A stretch of DNA of 64,000 nucleotides from Actinotignum schaalii. GTDB lineage: Bacteria; Actinomycetota; Actinomycetes; Actinomycetales; Actinomycetaceae. The stretch covers positions 62,001 through 126,000 of the forward strand of contig NZ_JARBHJ010000001.1 in assembly GCF_028864145.1 (NCBI RefSeq), in the 5' to 3' direction. A program made the position numbers and the translations under genes. Shown piece by piece: positions 26,011 to 34,469 of the stretch; within the stretch, counting starts at the first letter, position 1; every line of letters begins with the position of its first letter. Below the pieces are notes generated by a model. That model was not told the origin of the DNA, made no database searches, and was given only the letters and a program-made list of their open reading frames with translations.

Positions 26011-28451
26011 TACTTGCGCAGCCGGGACTTCACCTTCGAGGCCAGCACCTTCGGGCCGCCGGTACGCAGGTAATCCACCACGAGTTTGAGATCACGCATC
26101 GGGTTGAAACCGGGGTCGATAAAGCCGAGCATGGTTCCCGGCACATCGTCCCCGGCGCGGAAAGCCACATCCGCAGCCCGGCGTGGATGCCGGCAGAACT
26201 CCAGCAGCGGAGCCAGCGCCCGATCCCAGTGGAACTGCTGGGCGAAACCGGCAATATTCGCACGCGCGCGAGCCGCTGCGGCGTCGTCGTACAGCAGTGT
26301 TTCGAGCGCGGCGGCGAGGGCCTCCACGTCGCGCGGGGGTACCGAGATGCCGATGCCTTCGCTATCGAGGGCATTCCCGAAAGAATCCCCGCTGGTCGCC
26401 ACGATCGGCAGCCCGGCCCACAGGTAGTCGAGGATACGGGTACGGAAAGAGAATTGGGTTTCCACGTGCTCGAAATGGGTGGAGACTCCCACGTTCGCAT
26501 CAAGCAGGTAGTTCTGGCGCTCGTGGTAGGGAACCCAATCGTGGTTGAAGAACACGTGCCGGTTCGTCAGGCCCAGCTCATCGGCCAGGGCCACCGCTTC
26601 GGAAGCGACCCGCATGGCCGGTACCCCCGGATTCGGGTGTTTCATCCCCAGGAAGTAGAGGCGCACGTCGCTATGGGTGCGGGAAAGTTGCGCCACCGCG
26701 CGAATGAGGGAGAGCGGGTCGAACCAGTTATAGACCCCGCCGCCCCAGAGAATCACCTTGTCATCCATACCGATGCCGGGAACCTTCCCGCGGATGGCGT
26801 GCTCGGTTTGCCGGGGGGCTTCTTCGCCCAGACCGAAAGGCGCAATATCGATAAGGCTGCGCACATCCGCGTTGTCGGGAAGGACATTGCGGTTGATGCG
26901 GCCCATACTCGCCAGCTGCCCCAGCCAGAAATTGCGCTGTTTATCCGAGGCGCACAGGAATTTATCGGCGCGAGCCAGCTGCCGGTTGAGCACGCCGGTC
27001 ACCCCGGTGATGGAACGTTCGCGGCCCTCCGGCCCCTGGTCGCGGGCCTGTTCGAGCTGCTCGAGGTGCATGGGATCGTAAATATCGGCCACGATGATCT
27101 TTTCCGAGCTCATGAGCCACGGGGCGCTTTCCAGCAGGAACCCCTGGAAAATAATGACGTCCGCCCAGTCGGTGCAGGCGCGCAGGGTATCGGTATCGCC
27201 ATTGTGGATCTCGAAAGCCTGGGGTACCACCTTCCCTACGCCGGCTGTGGAGCACAGCCGTACCGGGTGTTCGAGCGCCAGGCGGGTACACATTTCCCAG
27301 GCGCGGATAGCCGGCCCGGCCATTTTCTCCCCGATGGGTTCGCCAGTCACCACCAGCACCTTCGCCTGCCCGGAGAAACGCTTGGCAATCCCGAAGAAAC
27401 GCGCTAGCGCCTCGTGGAGGTCCAGGTAGCGGGGGAGCGGGTAGGCCGGCTCCATAGCATTACGCATGAGAGTGATGATTTCCGCGTCTGACTTTTTACG
27501 CCCGGCCTGGATTTCCCGGCGCGATTCGACCAGAGAAGGCAGAATATCGCGGAAATACGACACCGCGTAGGGCGAGGTGGCCGCCATCTTCGTGATGGTG
27601 CCCTCCGCGGCGCGGTAAGAATCCGGGCCGCGGCGCGCCTCCACCTCACTGCGTTCGGCGCTGCGTTCGAGTGCAAAAGCGAGGGCCGGGGCGAAAACCG
27701 TGCGCAGCAGATCATCCCCGAGATTCTTATACAAGCAGGCCAGCGCATTGCGTTCCAGGAAATACGTTTCGCGGAAATTCCCAAACTTTTTCATGGTGAC
27801 GTGGTGGCGGTGGTAGGCCACCGACTCGGGCACATAACGCACATCGTATCCGGCCAGATTGGCACGCCACCCGAAATCAGCATCCTCGTAGAACATGAAG
27901 TAACGGTCATCGAAACCGCCCAGTTCCTCGAAAACGTGGCGCGGCACAAACATGGCGGCCCCGGTGGGGAAGAGCACATTCTTCGGGGTATCCCAGGCGC
28001 CGGTATCCTCGCGTTCCGCCTCGCGCTTGTAGCCCATGCCGAACCACGTCATCGAGGAATCCACGAAATCGATCTTGTCACCCTCCCAGGTGAGCACCTT
28101 CGATGCCACGCACCCGACCTTCGGATCCGCCTCGATGGCCTCCACCGCGGCGCGAATCCACTTCTTACCGGGCCGGGCATCATTATTGAGGAAGGCCACG
28201 ATCTCCCCGCGCGAATGCTCCACCCCAAAGTTACAGCCCCCGGTAAAGCCCAGGTTGGCACCCGATTGCAGGACCTGGCAGTCGGGCAACTGCGCGCGCA
28301 GGCGCTCGAAAGAACCATCCCCGGAATTATTATCGACGACGACGATCTCCAGATCCTGCGCGGGCCAGTCACATTCACGCAGGTAGCGCGCGGCGGCAAT
28401 CGTATCCTCCGCCCCGCGGAAATTGACAAGAATAACGGAAACAGAGGTCAC
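26004..28451 (-). CDS. double glycosyltransferase: GT2 domain fused to GT4-like domain
   Basis: An 815-residue fusion of two transferases. The N-terminal GT2 domain (about 1-290) has VSVILVNFRGAEDTI, EIVVVDNNSGDGS, GANLGFTGGCNFGVE, VAFLNNDARPG and FMFYEDADFGWR, as in rhamnosyltransferase-like enzymes. After a helical linker, the C-terminal half (about 385-800) is a GT-B fold of the GT4 kind with KVLVVTGEPIGEKMAGPAIRAWE at its start (described in two parts: KVLVVTGEP, then AGPAIRAWE), ILWGGGVYNW and the ETQFSFRTRILDYLWAG region for the donor. Such fusions add two sugars in sequence. It starts with a GTG that overlaps the stop of the upstream gene by 4 nt (GTGA), so the two are translationally coupled. 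Confidence 0.88.
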   Translation of the reverse strand: MTSVSVILVNFRGAEDTIAAARYLRECDWPAQDLEIVVVDNNSGDGSFERLRAQLPDCQVLQSGANLGFTGGCNFGVEHSRGEIVAFLNNDARPGKKWIRAAVEAIEADPKVGCVASKVLTWEGDKIDFVDSSMTWFGMGYKREAEREDTGAWDTPKNVLFPTGAAMFVPRHVFEELGGFDDRYFMFYEDADFGWRANLAGYDVRYVPESVAYHRHHVTMKKFGNFRETYFLERNALACLYKNLGDDLLRTVFAPALAFALERSAERSEVEARRGPDSYRAAEGTITKMAATSPYAVSYFRDILPSLVESRREIQAGRKKSDAEIITLMRNAMEPAYPLPRYLDLHEALARFFGIAKRFSGQAKVLVVTGEPIGEKMAGPAIRAWEMCTRLALEHPVRLCSTAGVGKVVPQAFEIHNGDTDTLRACTDWADVIIFQGFLLESAPWLMSSEKIIVADIYDPMHLEQLEQARDQGPEGRERSITGVTGVLNRQLARADKFLCASDKQRNFWLGQLASMGRINRNVLPDNADVRSLIDIAPFGLGEEAPRQTEHAIRGKVPGIGMDDKVILWGGGVYNWFDPLSLIRAVAQLSRTHSDVRLYFLGMKHPNPGVPAMRVASEAVALADELGLTNRHVFFNHDWVPYHERQNYLLDANVGVSTHFEHVETQFSFRTRILDYLWAGLPIVATSGDSFGNALDSEGIGISVPPRDVEALAAALETLLYDDAAAARARANIAGFAQQFHWDRALAPLLEFCRHPRRAADVAFRAGDDVPGTMLGFIDPGFNPMRDLKLVVDYLRTGGPKVLASKVKSRLRKYI

Positions 28452-29971
28452 TTGCGTTCTCCCTTGAGAGTGGTTGCCAGGCCGCGCAGCACGCGGCGCA
28501 GATGGGGATGCTTGCGGGCGCCGGACTTACCGGGCTCCTCGTAGAGCTGGGTGGTGCCCACCCGTTCATAGGCGTGAATCGGGGAGCGCAGTGCGGCGAG
28601 GGCCGCCGCAATACCGCCGTTTTCTTGGGCGACGAGGCTGGTGAGAGAGTGATCGTCGTCGTACGTATTTTGATCGAGGCGATAGTTCCCGGACAGGGCC
28701 CCGAGCACAAAATCACGCTGGGCGGTATCCGCGGTGATCAAGCGGTCCGCAATACTGAGCGTTTCGTTGAGAACGCTGGCGTTCGCCCCCAGGCTCTCCG
28801 TGCCGGTCACCCCCACCCAATCGGTGCGGACCATCGCCGTGAGGTTCGCGGTGGTGACATCAGCGATGATCACCCCGTGGTTCCCGCTCCACGGGACGGC
28901 ACGGGCCGGCAGGTTGAGAATATAGGTCACCGCAATTGTGGCGACGGCGCTGCCAATATCGCGGCGGGCCGGTTGGAACGGTGCGGTGGGGTCGACACTC
29001 CGCTCGCTCAGCTCTCTGCTTTCCGGATCCCACAGGTAAAGCGGCTCGGGAATTTCAGCGGCGATCCGGGCGAAACGGGCACGGGCCGCGGTATCGGAAC
29101 CGGCCACCGCGAAAGCGATGCTCGGCTCATGATCGCGGCGCACATCCGCGAAAGCCATGTCCAGGAACTCCCGTTCGGAGGCGGGGATGCCGGCGCTGGC
29201 CCACACCAGGTCAAGGAAATCAGCCACATGGGGCAGGCGGCGGTCCGGGATACGGGCAGCGCCAAGAGCCGCTTCATTGCGGCTTTCCAAGCCGGCTAGG
29301 GAGGCAGCCCAGTCCCGCACCACCTGGGCCCCGCCGAAAGTGGTGGAGGGGATCTGGAGCGTTGGTACGTCGTCGTTCCCGGGGCGGCGGGCAAGATCGA
29401 GGGCCGCGGTATCTACCCCGGAGCTGCGGATCGGGTGATCGATGAGTGCGAGGAAAAGCGGGGCGAGGAATTCCAGCTGGTAGGCCGGAGAAAGATTCTT
29501 CGTGAGGATACGCAGGTAGTCCACGGTATCCAGATCGGGGATGCCGGCTTCGAGGAGCGGGGTAGCACGCTGCTCACCGGGCACCCCGGCGGCGCTCAGG
29601 CGCCACTGGGCATCCACGGCCAGGGCCGGAAGCGTAAAAGCGGTATCGAGGCCGCCGCACAGGTGCAGCGCCCGCGAATCGAAGGTGTAGACCGGGGCGG
29701 GAACCGCGAGGACACCGCGGGACTCGGATGCGTTCGGCTCTTCGGAACGCGGGGCACCCCACGCGGTATTGCGCCCCGGGGTGGCAAGGAGCTGCGCGAG
29801 AGCTGTTTTCGTCACAGCACCGGGATCGGTCACCACCGCGGTCACCGTTTCCCCTGCTGTGAGATCCGCGCGCGGGGCGGGCTGGCCCGCAATGAGCTCC
29901 GCAACACGGTAGGGGAGGGCGCGCGCTAAAGCCGGCCCGGCTCCGGCGGGAACAAGAACACAAACACTCAT
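28448..29971 (-). CDS. unrecognised 507-residue protein coupled to the double glycosyltransferase
   Basis: I do not recognise this protein. It has no signal peptide, no membrane segment and no clear nucleotide-sugar motif. Composition is rich in Ala, Leu and acidic residues and looks like a soluble globular protein. The N-terminus (MSVCVLVPAGAGPALARAL) and segments such as ETVTAVVTDPGAV vaguely recall a decayed GT2 domain, and GVIIADVTTANLTAM a GT-B half, but none of the catalytic signatures is present. It is the first gene of a two-gene operon, overlapping the GT2-GT4 gene by 4 nt, which suggests a partner or regulatory subunit of that enzyme. Codon use matches the neighbours. Confidence 0.75.
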   Translation of the reverse strand: MSVCVLVPAGAGPALARALPYRVAELIAGQPAPRADLTAGETVTAVVTDPGAVTKTALAQLLATPGRNTAWGAPRSEEPNASESRGVLAVPAPVYTFDSRALHLCGGLDTAFTLPALAVDAQWRLSAAGVPGEQRATPLLEAGIPDLDTVDYLRILTKNLSPAYQLEFLAPLFLALIDHPIRSSGVDTAALDLARRPGNDDVPTLQIPSTTFGGAQVVRDWAASLAGLESRNEAALGAARIPDRRLPHVADFLDLVWASAGIPASEREFLDMAFADVRRDHEPSIAFAVAGSDTAARARFARIAAEIPEPLYLWDPESRELSERSVDPTAPFQPARRDIGSAVATIAVTYILNLPARAVPWSGNHGVIIADVTTANLTAMVRTDWVGVTGTESLGANASVLNETLSIADRLITADTAQRDFVLGALSGNYRLDQNTYDDDHSLTSLVAQENGGIAAALAALRSPIHAYERVGTTQLYEEPGKSGARKHPHLRRVLRGLATTLKGERK

Positions 29972-30277
29972 GACTGCCTATCATCCTCCGCGGGGCGGCA
30001 AGCGCGGCTCACGTAGCCGCGGCGGCTCGCGGGTGAAACTTACTTTCTCTATCGTACAAGGCGACGCGAGCTAGCGCTGACATCACGCCGCAGGGCCTGC
30101 TACCGGAGGAGTGCGCGCTTCGGCGCGCGGCCCGGTGCGTGGCGCGGCACGTGTGCTGGTACGCGGCCCGGCGCGCGGAGCGGCCCGCAGCTGGGTAATA
30201 TGAGACAGATAGGTGCATGCGCGCGGCTAGCCCGGGTGGGTAGTGAGAAGCGCGAATGCCGGTAGGAAAGGTCGGGT
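29972..30277. other. 306-bp divergent intergenic region
   Basis: This gap separates the minus-strand glycosyltransferase operon from the plus-strand ABC exporter operon. It is very GC-rich at 30105-30190, with two imperfect copies of a GCGCGGCCCGG element. A TACGAT (minus strand, 30056-30051) and a TAATAT (plus strand, 30196-30201) are weak -10 candidates. I see no gene or RNA structure in it. Confidence 0.4.
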
Positions 30278-31204
30278 ATGGCAACAGGGCGCGAACGCGA
30301 GGTGGGTCCCGAGGCGCAGGCACGCTTCGAAAAACTCGCCGGCCAGGATCTCACGCGCGTGGCTATTGACACCGGGTTCTTTAGCGGGTGGCGGGCTTCC
30401 ATCCGCGATATTCTCGCGCATCGCCACCTTCTCGGCCTGCTCACCCGGCGGGAGCTCAAGGCACGCTACAAGGATTCGGTGCTCGGCTACGTGTGGACCC
30501 TGGTACGCCCACTTATCAACCTGCTCATCTACTACTTCGCCATCGGCAAGGTATTGGGCGCCGAACGTGCCATCCCCGATTTCGCCATCTATGTTTTCGC
30601 CGGGCTCACCGCCTGGGGGCTTTTTTCCCAGATCGTGGCGGCCTCCACCGGTGCGATCGTGAGTAATTCCGGGATCGTCAAAAAGGTGTATCTCCCGCGC
30701 GAAATCTTCCCGCTCTCCGCGGCCGGTGCCGCCTTCGTGGACTTCCTCTCTCAGCTGGCCATTTTGGTGTGCGGGGCCCTTATTATCCGCGGGGTGCCGT
30801 GGGGGAGTACCCTCATCTACTTCCCGATCTCCCTGGCCGTGGTGGTGGTGTGGGCGGTGGCCTTCGGGCTTTTCCTCTCCGCCGCGAATGTTTACCTGCG
30901 GGATGTGCAATACCTCGTGGAAGTTATTCTCCTCATCGGTTTCTGGCTGACCCCTTCGGTGTACTCCTTCGCGATGATTGCCGGAGCAGCCCCCGGTTGG
31001 ATGATCAACCTCTATCTCCTCAACCCCACCTCGGTGGCGGTTATGGGCTTCCAGCATTCCTTCTGGGCGGCCGGGCAGGGCGCTCTGCTGCCCTCCCATC
31101 TCCTCAGCCGCCTGGGAATCTTCCTTATTATTGGGCTGGTGCTGCTCTGGCTCGCACAGCGCTACTTCGCCCGCATGCAACGTAATTTCGCGCAGGAACT
31201 CTAA
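30278..31204 (+). CDS. wzm: ABC-2 type polysaccharide export permease (Wzm-like)
   Basis: A 308-residue membrane subunit of a polysaccharide ABC exporter. A soluble N-terminal stretch (1-45) leads to LLTRRELKARYKDSVLGYVWTLVRPL (seen as LLTRRELKARYKDS then VLGYVWTLVRPL), the hallmark amphipathic helix of Wzm/TagG proteins, and six membrane segments. Wzm with Wzt moves a finished lipid-linked polymer across the membrane. AGGAAAGG precedes the ATG. The ATPase gene follows 24 nt downstream. Confidence 0.93.
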   Translation: MATGREREVGPEAQARFEKLAGQDLTRVAIDTGFFSGWRASIRDILAHRHLLGLLTRRELKARYKDSVLGYVWTLVRPLINLLIYYFAIGKVLGAERAIPDFAIYVFAGLTAWGLFSQIVAASTGAIVSNSGIVKKVYLPREIFPLSAAGAAFVDFLSQLAILVCGALIIRGVPWGSTLIYFPISLAVVVVWAVAFGLFLSAANVYLRDVQYLVEVILLIGFWLTPSVYSFAMIAGAAPGWMINLYLLNPTSVAVMGFQHSFWAAGQGALLPSHLLSRLGIFLIIGLVLLWLAQRYFARMQRNFAQEL

Positions 31205-31228
31205 AAGAAAGGCGAGGCAAGGATTCTC

Positions 31229-32476
31229 ATGTCACGTCCCGACGTCATTCAAGTTGATGGAGTTTCGAAGAAATTTATCGTCCACAAAGATAAATCCCTC
31301 AAGGAACGCCTGGTTAACGCCGCACGTTCACGCACCCACGCGGAAGAATACTGGGCGCTCAAGAATGTCTCCTTCAGCGTGGCTGCCGGAGAATCGGTGG
31401 GCCTGGTGGGTGCGAACGGTTCGGGTAAATCCACCCTTCTCAAAGTGATCGGCGGGATCCTCACTCCCGATGCCGGGCAGGTGCGCACCCGGGGGCGCAT
31501 GGCGGCGCTCCTAGAACTGGGTGCCGGTTTCCACCCCGACCTGACCGGTATGGAAAATATTTATCTCAACGCTTCTATCCTGGGGCTTTCTGAAGCGGAG
31601 ATCGATGCCCAGCTCGATTCGATTATTGAGTTTTCGGGGATCCGGGATTTCATCCACACCCAGGTGAAGTTCTATTCCTCGGGGATGTACGTGCGCTTGG
31701 CTTTTGCGGTGGCGGTGCATTCGGATCCCGATATCCTCCTCGTGGACGAAGTGCTCGCGGTGGGCGATGAGCCTTTCCAGAAGAAGTGCATGGAGAAGAT
31801 TCGCCAATTCCAGCGCGAGGGGCGCTCCATTATTCTGGTTTCACATTCCGCGGCGCAGGTCATCGAGGTGTGTGATCGCGCCGTCGTTCTGGATAAAGGC
31901 GCCATGGTCATGGTGGGGGACGTGCGCGACGCGATGTCTCGCCTCCACCAGGGCTACCAGGCCCAAATGCTGGCTGAACTGGCCGCGAAGAACGGCGGGG
32001 TGCTCACCGCGGTGGATACCCACCCGTGCAGTATTGAGAACGCCGCGATTGTGGACGGGGTGCGCACCTCCGATGATGGGCTCTTCGTGCATATTAGCGG
32101 TGACACCATGCGCATCGCCTTTGATCTGGTGGCCCATGAGCCTTTGCATGATTATGGCGTGGTGGTGGAAATCGCCACGATGAACGAGGGCACCCCGGTT
32201 TTCGGGATGTCGAGCCGCCGCCTCCAACTTCCCCTGCCACCCATCACGGACCGGGAAACTATCATGGTTGTTCTTCCCGACCTGCCGATTGGGGAGGGCG
32301 ATTACATTGTTAATCTTGCGATTCTCAACAGTGCGGATATTGAAATCGAGCGGCGTAATAGCGTTGCGCTCTTCACCACCAAATCCGATGGCATGACCAC
32401 GGGATTCGTCAAAACCTTCCCCGAAGTCTATGTTCATAATGTTAAGATCGAGGCGGGGAGCGCAACGAGCCACTAA
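31229..32476 (+). CDS. wzt: polysaccharide export ABC ATPase with C-terminal substrate domain (Wzt-like)
   Basis: ATPase partner of the preceding permease, 415 residues. Walker A is GANGSGKST (61-69), the Q-loop region is ELGAGFHPDLTG, the signature YSSGMYVRLAF replaces LSGGQ as usual in this subfamily, and Walker B is DILLVDEVLAVGD. After the nucleotide-binding domain (to about 245) there is an extra beta-rich domain (about 260-415). In O-antigen exporters such as E. coli O9a a domain at this place binds the modified end of the polymer and gives substrate selectivity. Its presence suggests that the exported glycan carries a terminal cap. Ribosome site AGGCGAGG before ATG. Confidence 0.93.
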   Translation: MSRPDVIQVDGVSKKFIVHKDKSLKERLVNAARSRTHAEEYWALKNVSFSVAAGESVGLVGANGSGKSTLLKVIGGILTPDAGQVRTRGRMAALLELGAGFHPDLTGMENIYLNASILGLSEAEIDAQLDSIIEFSGIRDFIHTQVKFYSSGMYVRLAFAVAVHSDPDILLVDEVLAVGDEPFQKKCMEKIRQFQREGRSIILVSHSAAQVIEVCDRAVVLDKGAMVMVGDVRDAMSRLHQGYQAQMLAELAAKNGGVLTAVDTHPCSIENAAIVDGVRTSDDGLFVHISGDTMRIAFDLVAHEPLHDYGVVVEIATMNEGTPVFGMSSRRLQLPLPPITDRETIMVVLPDLPIGEGDYIVNLAILNSADIEIERRNSVALFTTKSDGMTTGFVKTFPEVYVHNVKIEAGSATSH

Positions 32477-32520
32477 CCGCGTTCGCGGCCACCACGCTCC
32501 CGCGAACAGAGGGGAACCAC

Positions 32521-34359
32521 GTGCCAGTTATCGATGCCCAAGCGCGCAGCGCTCCGCTGCGGTGGCGCACCCGTGGCTTCGCGGGCCTGGGCGCTCTCCT
32601 CTATTCCCTCGCCCTGTCGTTTATCTACGGTGTGAACGCGTGGGCCATCGGCCCGGTGCACGCCTGGGTGGCCGACCTTGGGCGCCTGCAATGCGGAACT
32701 GAGTTTCCGCGCCTGTACCTGCAAGAAGGGCGCTGCCCCACCATCGGTTTTCCGGAAGGGACAGCCACGGTCAACGGCGGTATTTTTAGCCGCGCGGCCA
32801 CCTTCTTTTCATTAATATTTCCCGGCGACGCCGCCGCAACGCTCTCTGCGTGGTACCTCATCTGGATCGTCCTGGCACTGGTGGGCGCCTACGGGCTGTT
32901 CTTCTGGCTCACGGCGCACCGCCTGATCGCGGCACTGGCTGCCGCGGTATGGATGATCAACCCGTCCCTTATCGGAATGGGGAATTTTGGTACCACCTTC
33001 TGGGGCGCTCTCCTTCTACCCGCCACCATCTACGTGGGCACGGTGCTGCTGCGTTTCTGGCTGCAGCCGCCCTGGTGGCGCCGGCTTCTTGCCGGAGCCG
33101 GTTGGTGCGGGGTTCTTACCTGGGCTGTTTTCCTTGATGGTTATTCTTTCGTCATGCTCGGCTTCACCGCTGGGGTGGTGGTTATTGTGCTACCGCTGCT
33201 GCGCGGGCGTAGCGGTCTGCGGGATGCCGGTCTGGGCTTTGTCTATATGTCGGTTGCCAGCGCAGTTGCGCTAGTGGTCTATTACCGCAGCGCCGGTGGT
33301 GCCCTGGCCGGCATGGGTACCAGCGAAGATTTCTTCCGCTCCATGGGAGTGGATGTAGCTACCACGATTATCCCCACCTCGAGCGTATGGTGGGCCGACC
33401 TCCTCGGAATTGGGCTGGATGCGGATGTGCTGTGGGGAGACGGCACCAACGTCCGCTGGAATTACATCGGTATCGCGGCCTTGGTGCTGCTCGTTTGTGT
33501 GCTGGTCTGGGCGCGCGGGCCACGCCGCTACGTGCTGCTCTGGGCTTGCGTGGCGCTGGTGGCCTTTGTTATCGCCCTGGGGCCCTCGCTGAAATGGTGG
33601 GAGATCCGCGGTCCGCTGACCCCGCCGATCCAGGTGAGCGACTACCTGATGCCCCGCTCGGAGGCCGTGTGGACTTTCCCGTGGGCACCGCTGTATGAGG
33701 AGCTCCCGGGGCTCGATCTCATGCGGGCGATCTACCGCTGGATGCTGGTGGTCCGCCTGGCTCTTCTCGCGGCGCTCGCGAGCGGTATCAGCGCATTGGT
33801 GCGCAGCGAAGCGCGCGGCAGCTGGAGGCGGGTAGCCTGCGGAGTTTTAGCCACGCTGGCTGTGGTGGGCTCCGCCCCGAACTTCGCCGGCCTAGCGGTA
33901 GGGGCCAGCTACCGTGCCACCCATCTTGAGGCACTTATCGGTGAGATTCCGGAAAAACTTGATGCGGCTCTGCCGGACGATGCCGTGGTGGCTTTCAGTT
34001 CCCCGGTATCAGGCGGTAATGATTTCCTAGCCGGGGTGCTCGCGAGCGAGTCTGACCTGGTCCTCTACAACACCTTCGGAGATAAAGATGTGGCCCGGGC
34101 CCGCGAAAACTGGACCCCGGAAATGCAGGATGTCATCGGTTCGCACGTGAACTTTGGGCATTCGGTGTGGCAGGTGCTCTACACCGGGCAGGTGCAAGCG
34201 GTTATCATCCCGAATTTTGATTTACGGTGGGGAATTGAACAGGGGTCCACGGATACTTTTGCCGCGGAGGCGCAAGCGTTGCGTGAACAAATTGCGTCCG
34301 ATCCGCGCCTGCGGGTGGAACCCCATAAGGATTTCACCATCGTGACGCTCGCGGAATAG
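32521..34359 (+). CDS. large polytopic membrane protein of unknown function
   Basis: A 612-residue protein with about 12 membrane segments, third gene of the wzm-wzt operon (44 nt after wzt). The first outer loop (about 45-95) has two cysteines (LQCGTEF, GRCPTIGF). The C-terminal ~150 residues (from about 460) form a soluble, probably external, domain. The overall layout is like GT-C transferases or polymerases, but no clear acidic motif identifies it. Its position suggests a role in building or modifying the glycan exported by Wzm/Wzt. GTG start with GAGGGG upstream. A hairpin begins right at its stop codon. Confidence 0.68.
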   Translation: MPVIDAQARSAPLRWRTRGFAGLGALLYSLALSFIYGVNAWAIGPVHAWVADLGRLQCGTEFPRLYLQEGRCPTIGFPEGTATVNGGIFSRAATFFSLIFPGDAAATLSAWYLIWIVLALVGAYGLFFWLTAHRLIAALAAAVWMINPSLIGMGNFGTTFWGALLLPATIYVGTVLLRFWLQPPWWRRLLAGAGWCGVLTWAVFLDGYSFVMLGFTAGVVVIVLPLLRGRSGLRDAGLGFVYMSVASAVALVVYYRSAGGALAGMGTSEDFFRSMGVDVATTIIPTSSVWWADLLGIGLDADVLWGDGTNVRWNYIGIAALVLLVCVLVWARGPRRYVLLWACVALVAFVIALGPSLKWWEIRGPLTPPIQVSDYLMPRSEAVWTFPWAPLYEELPGLDLMRAIYRWMLVVRLALLAALASGISALVRSEARGSWRRVACGVLATLAVVGSAPNFAGLAVGASYRATHLEALIGEIPEKLDAALPDDAVVAFSSPVSGGNDFLAGVLASESDLVLYNTFGDKDVARARENWTPEMQDVIGSHVNFGHSVWQVLYTGQVQAVIIPNFDLRWGIEQGSTDTFAAEAQALREQIASDPRLRVEPHKDFTIVTLAE

Positions 34360-34396
34360 CGCATTGGCGTACTAGCAGGCAAGTGCGCCAATGCGC
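34359..34396 (+). terminator. hairpin terminator of the exporter operon
   Basis: GCGCATTGGCG (34359-34369) and CGCCAATGCGC (34386-34396) form a perfect 11-bp stem that begins at the last base of the stop codon. Confidence 0.72.
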
Positions 34397-34409
34397 CAGC
34401 GCATGATCG

Positions 34410-34446
34410 GCGTGCGCGTTACCCGGATGAGCGGCAACGCGCACGC
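34410..34446 (-). terminator. second hairpin, serving the convergent glycosyltransferase gene
   Basis: GCGTGCGCGTT (34410-34420) and AACGCGCACGC (34436-34446) form a perfect 11-bp stem, 24 nt after the end of the minus-strand gene. Two independent hairpins thus lie back to back between convergent genes. Confidence 0.68.
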
Positions 34447-34469
34447 TTCGCCCCCGATGCCCTCGGTGC

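Noticed and set aside
25956-27407. 483-codon plus-strand open frame opposite the GT2-GT4 gene
   Set aside because: Antisense shadow without recognisable domain or ribosome site.
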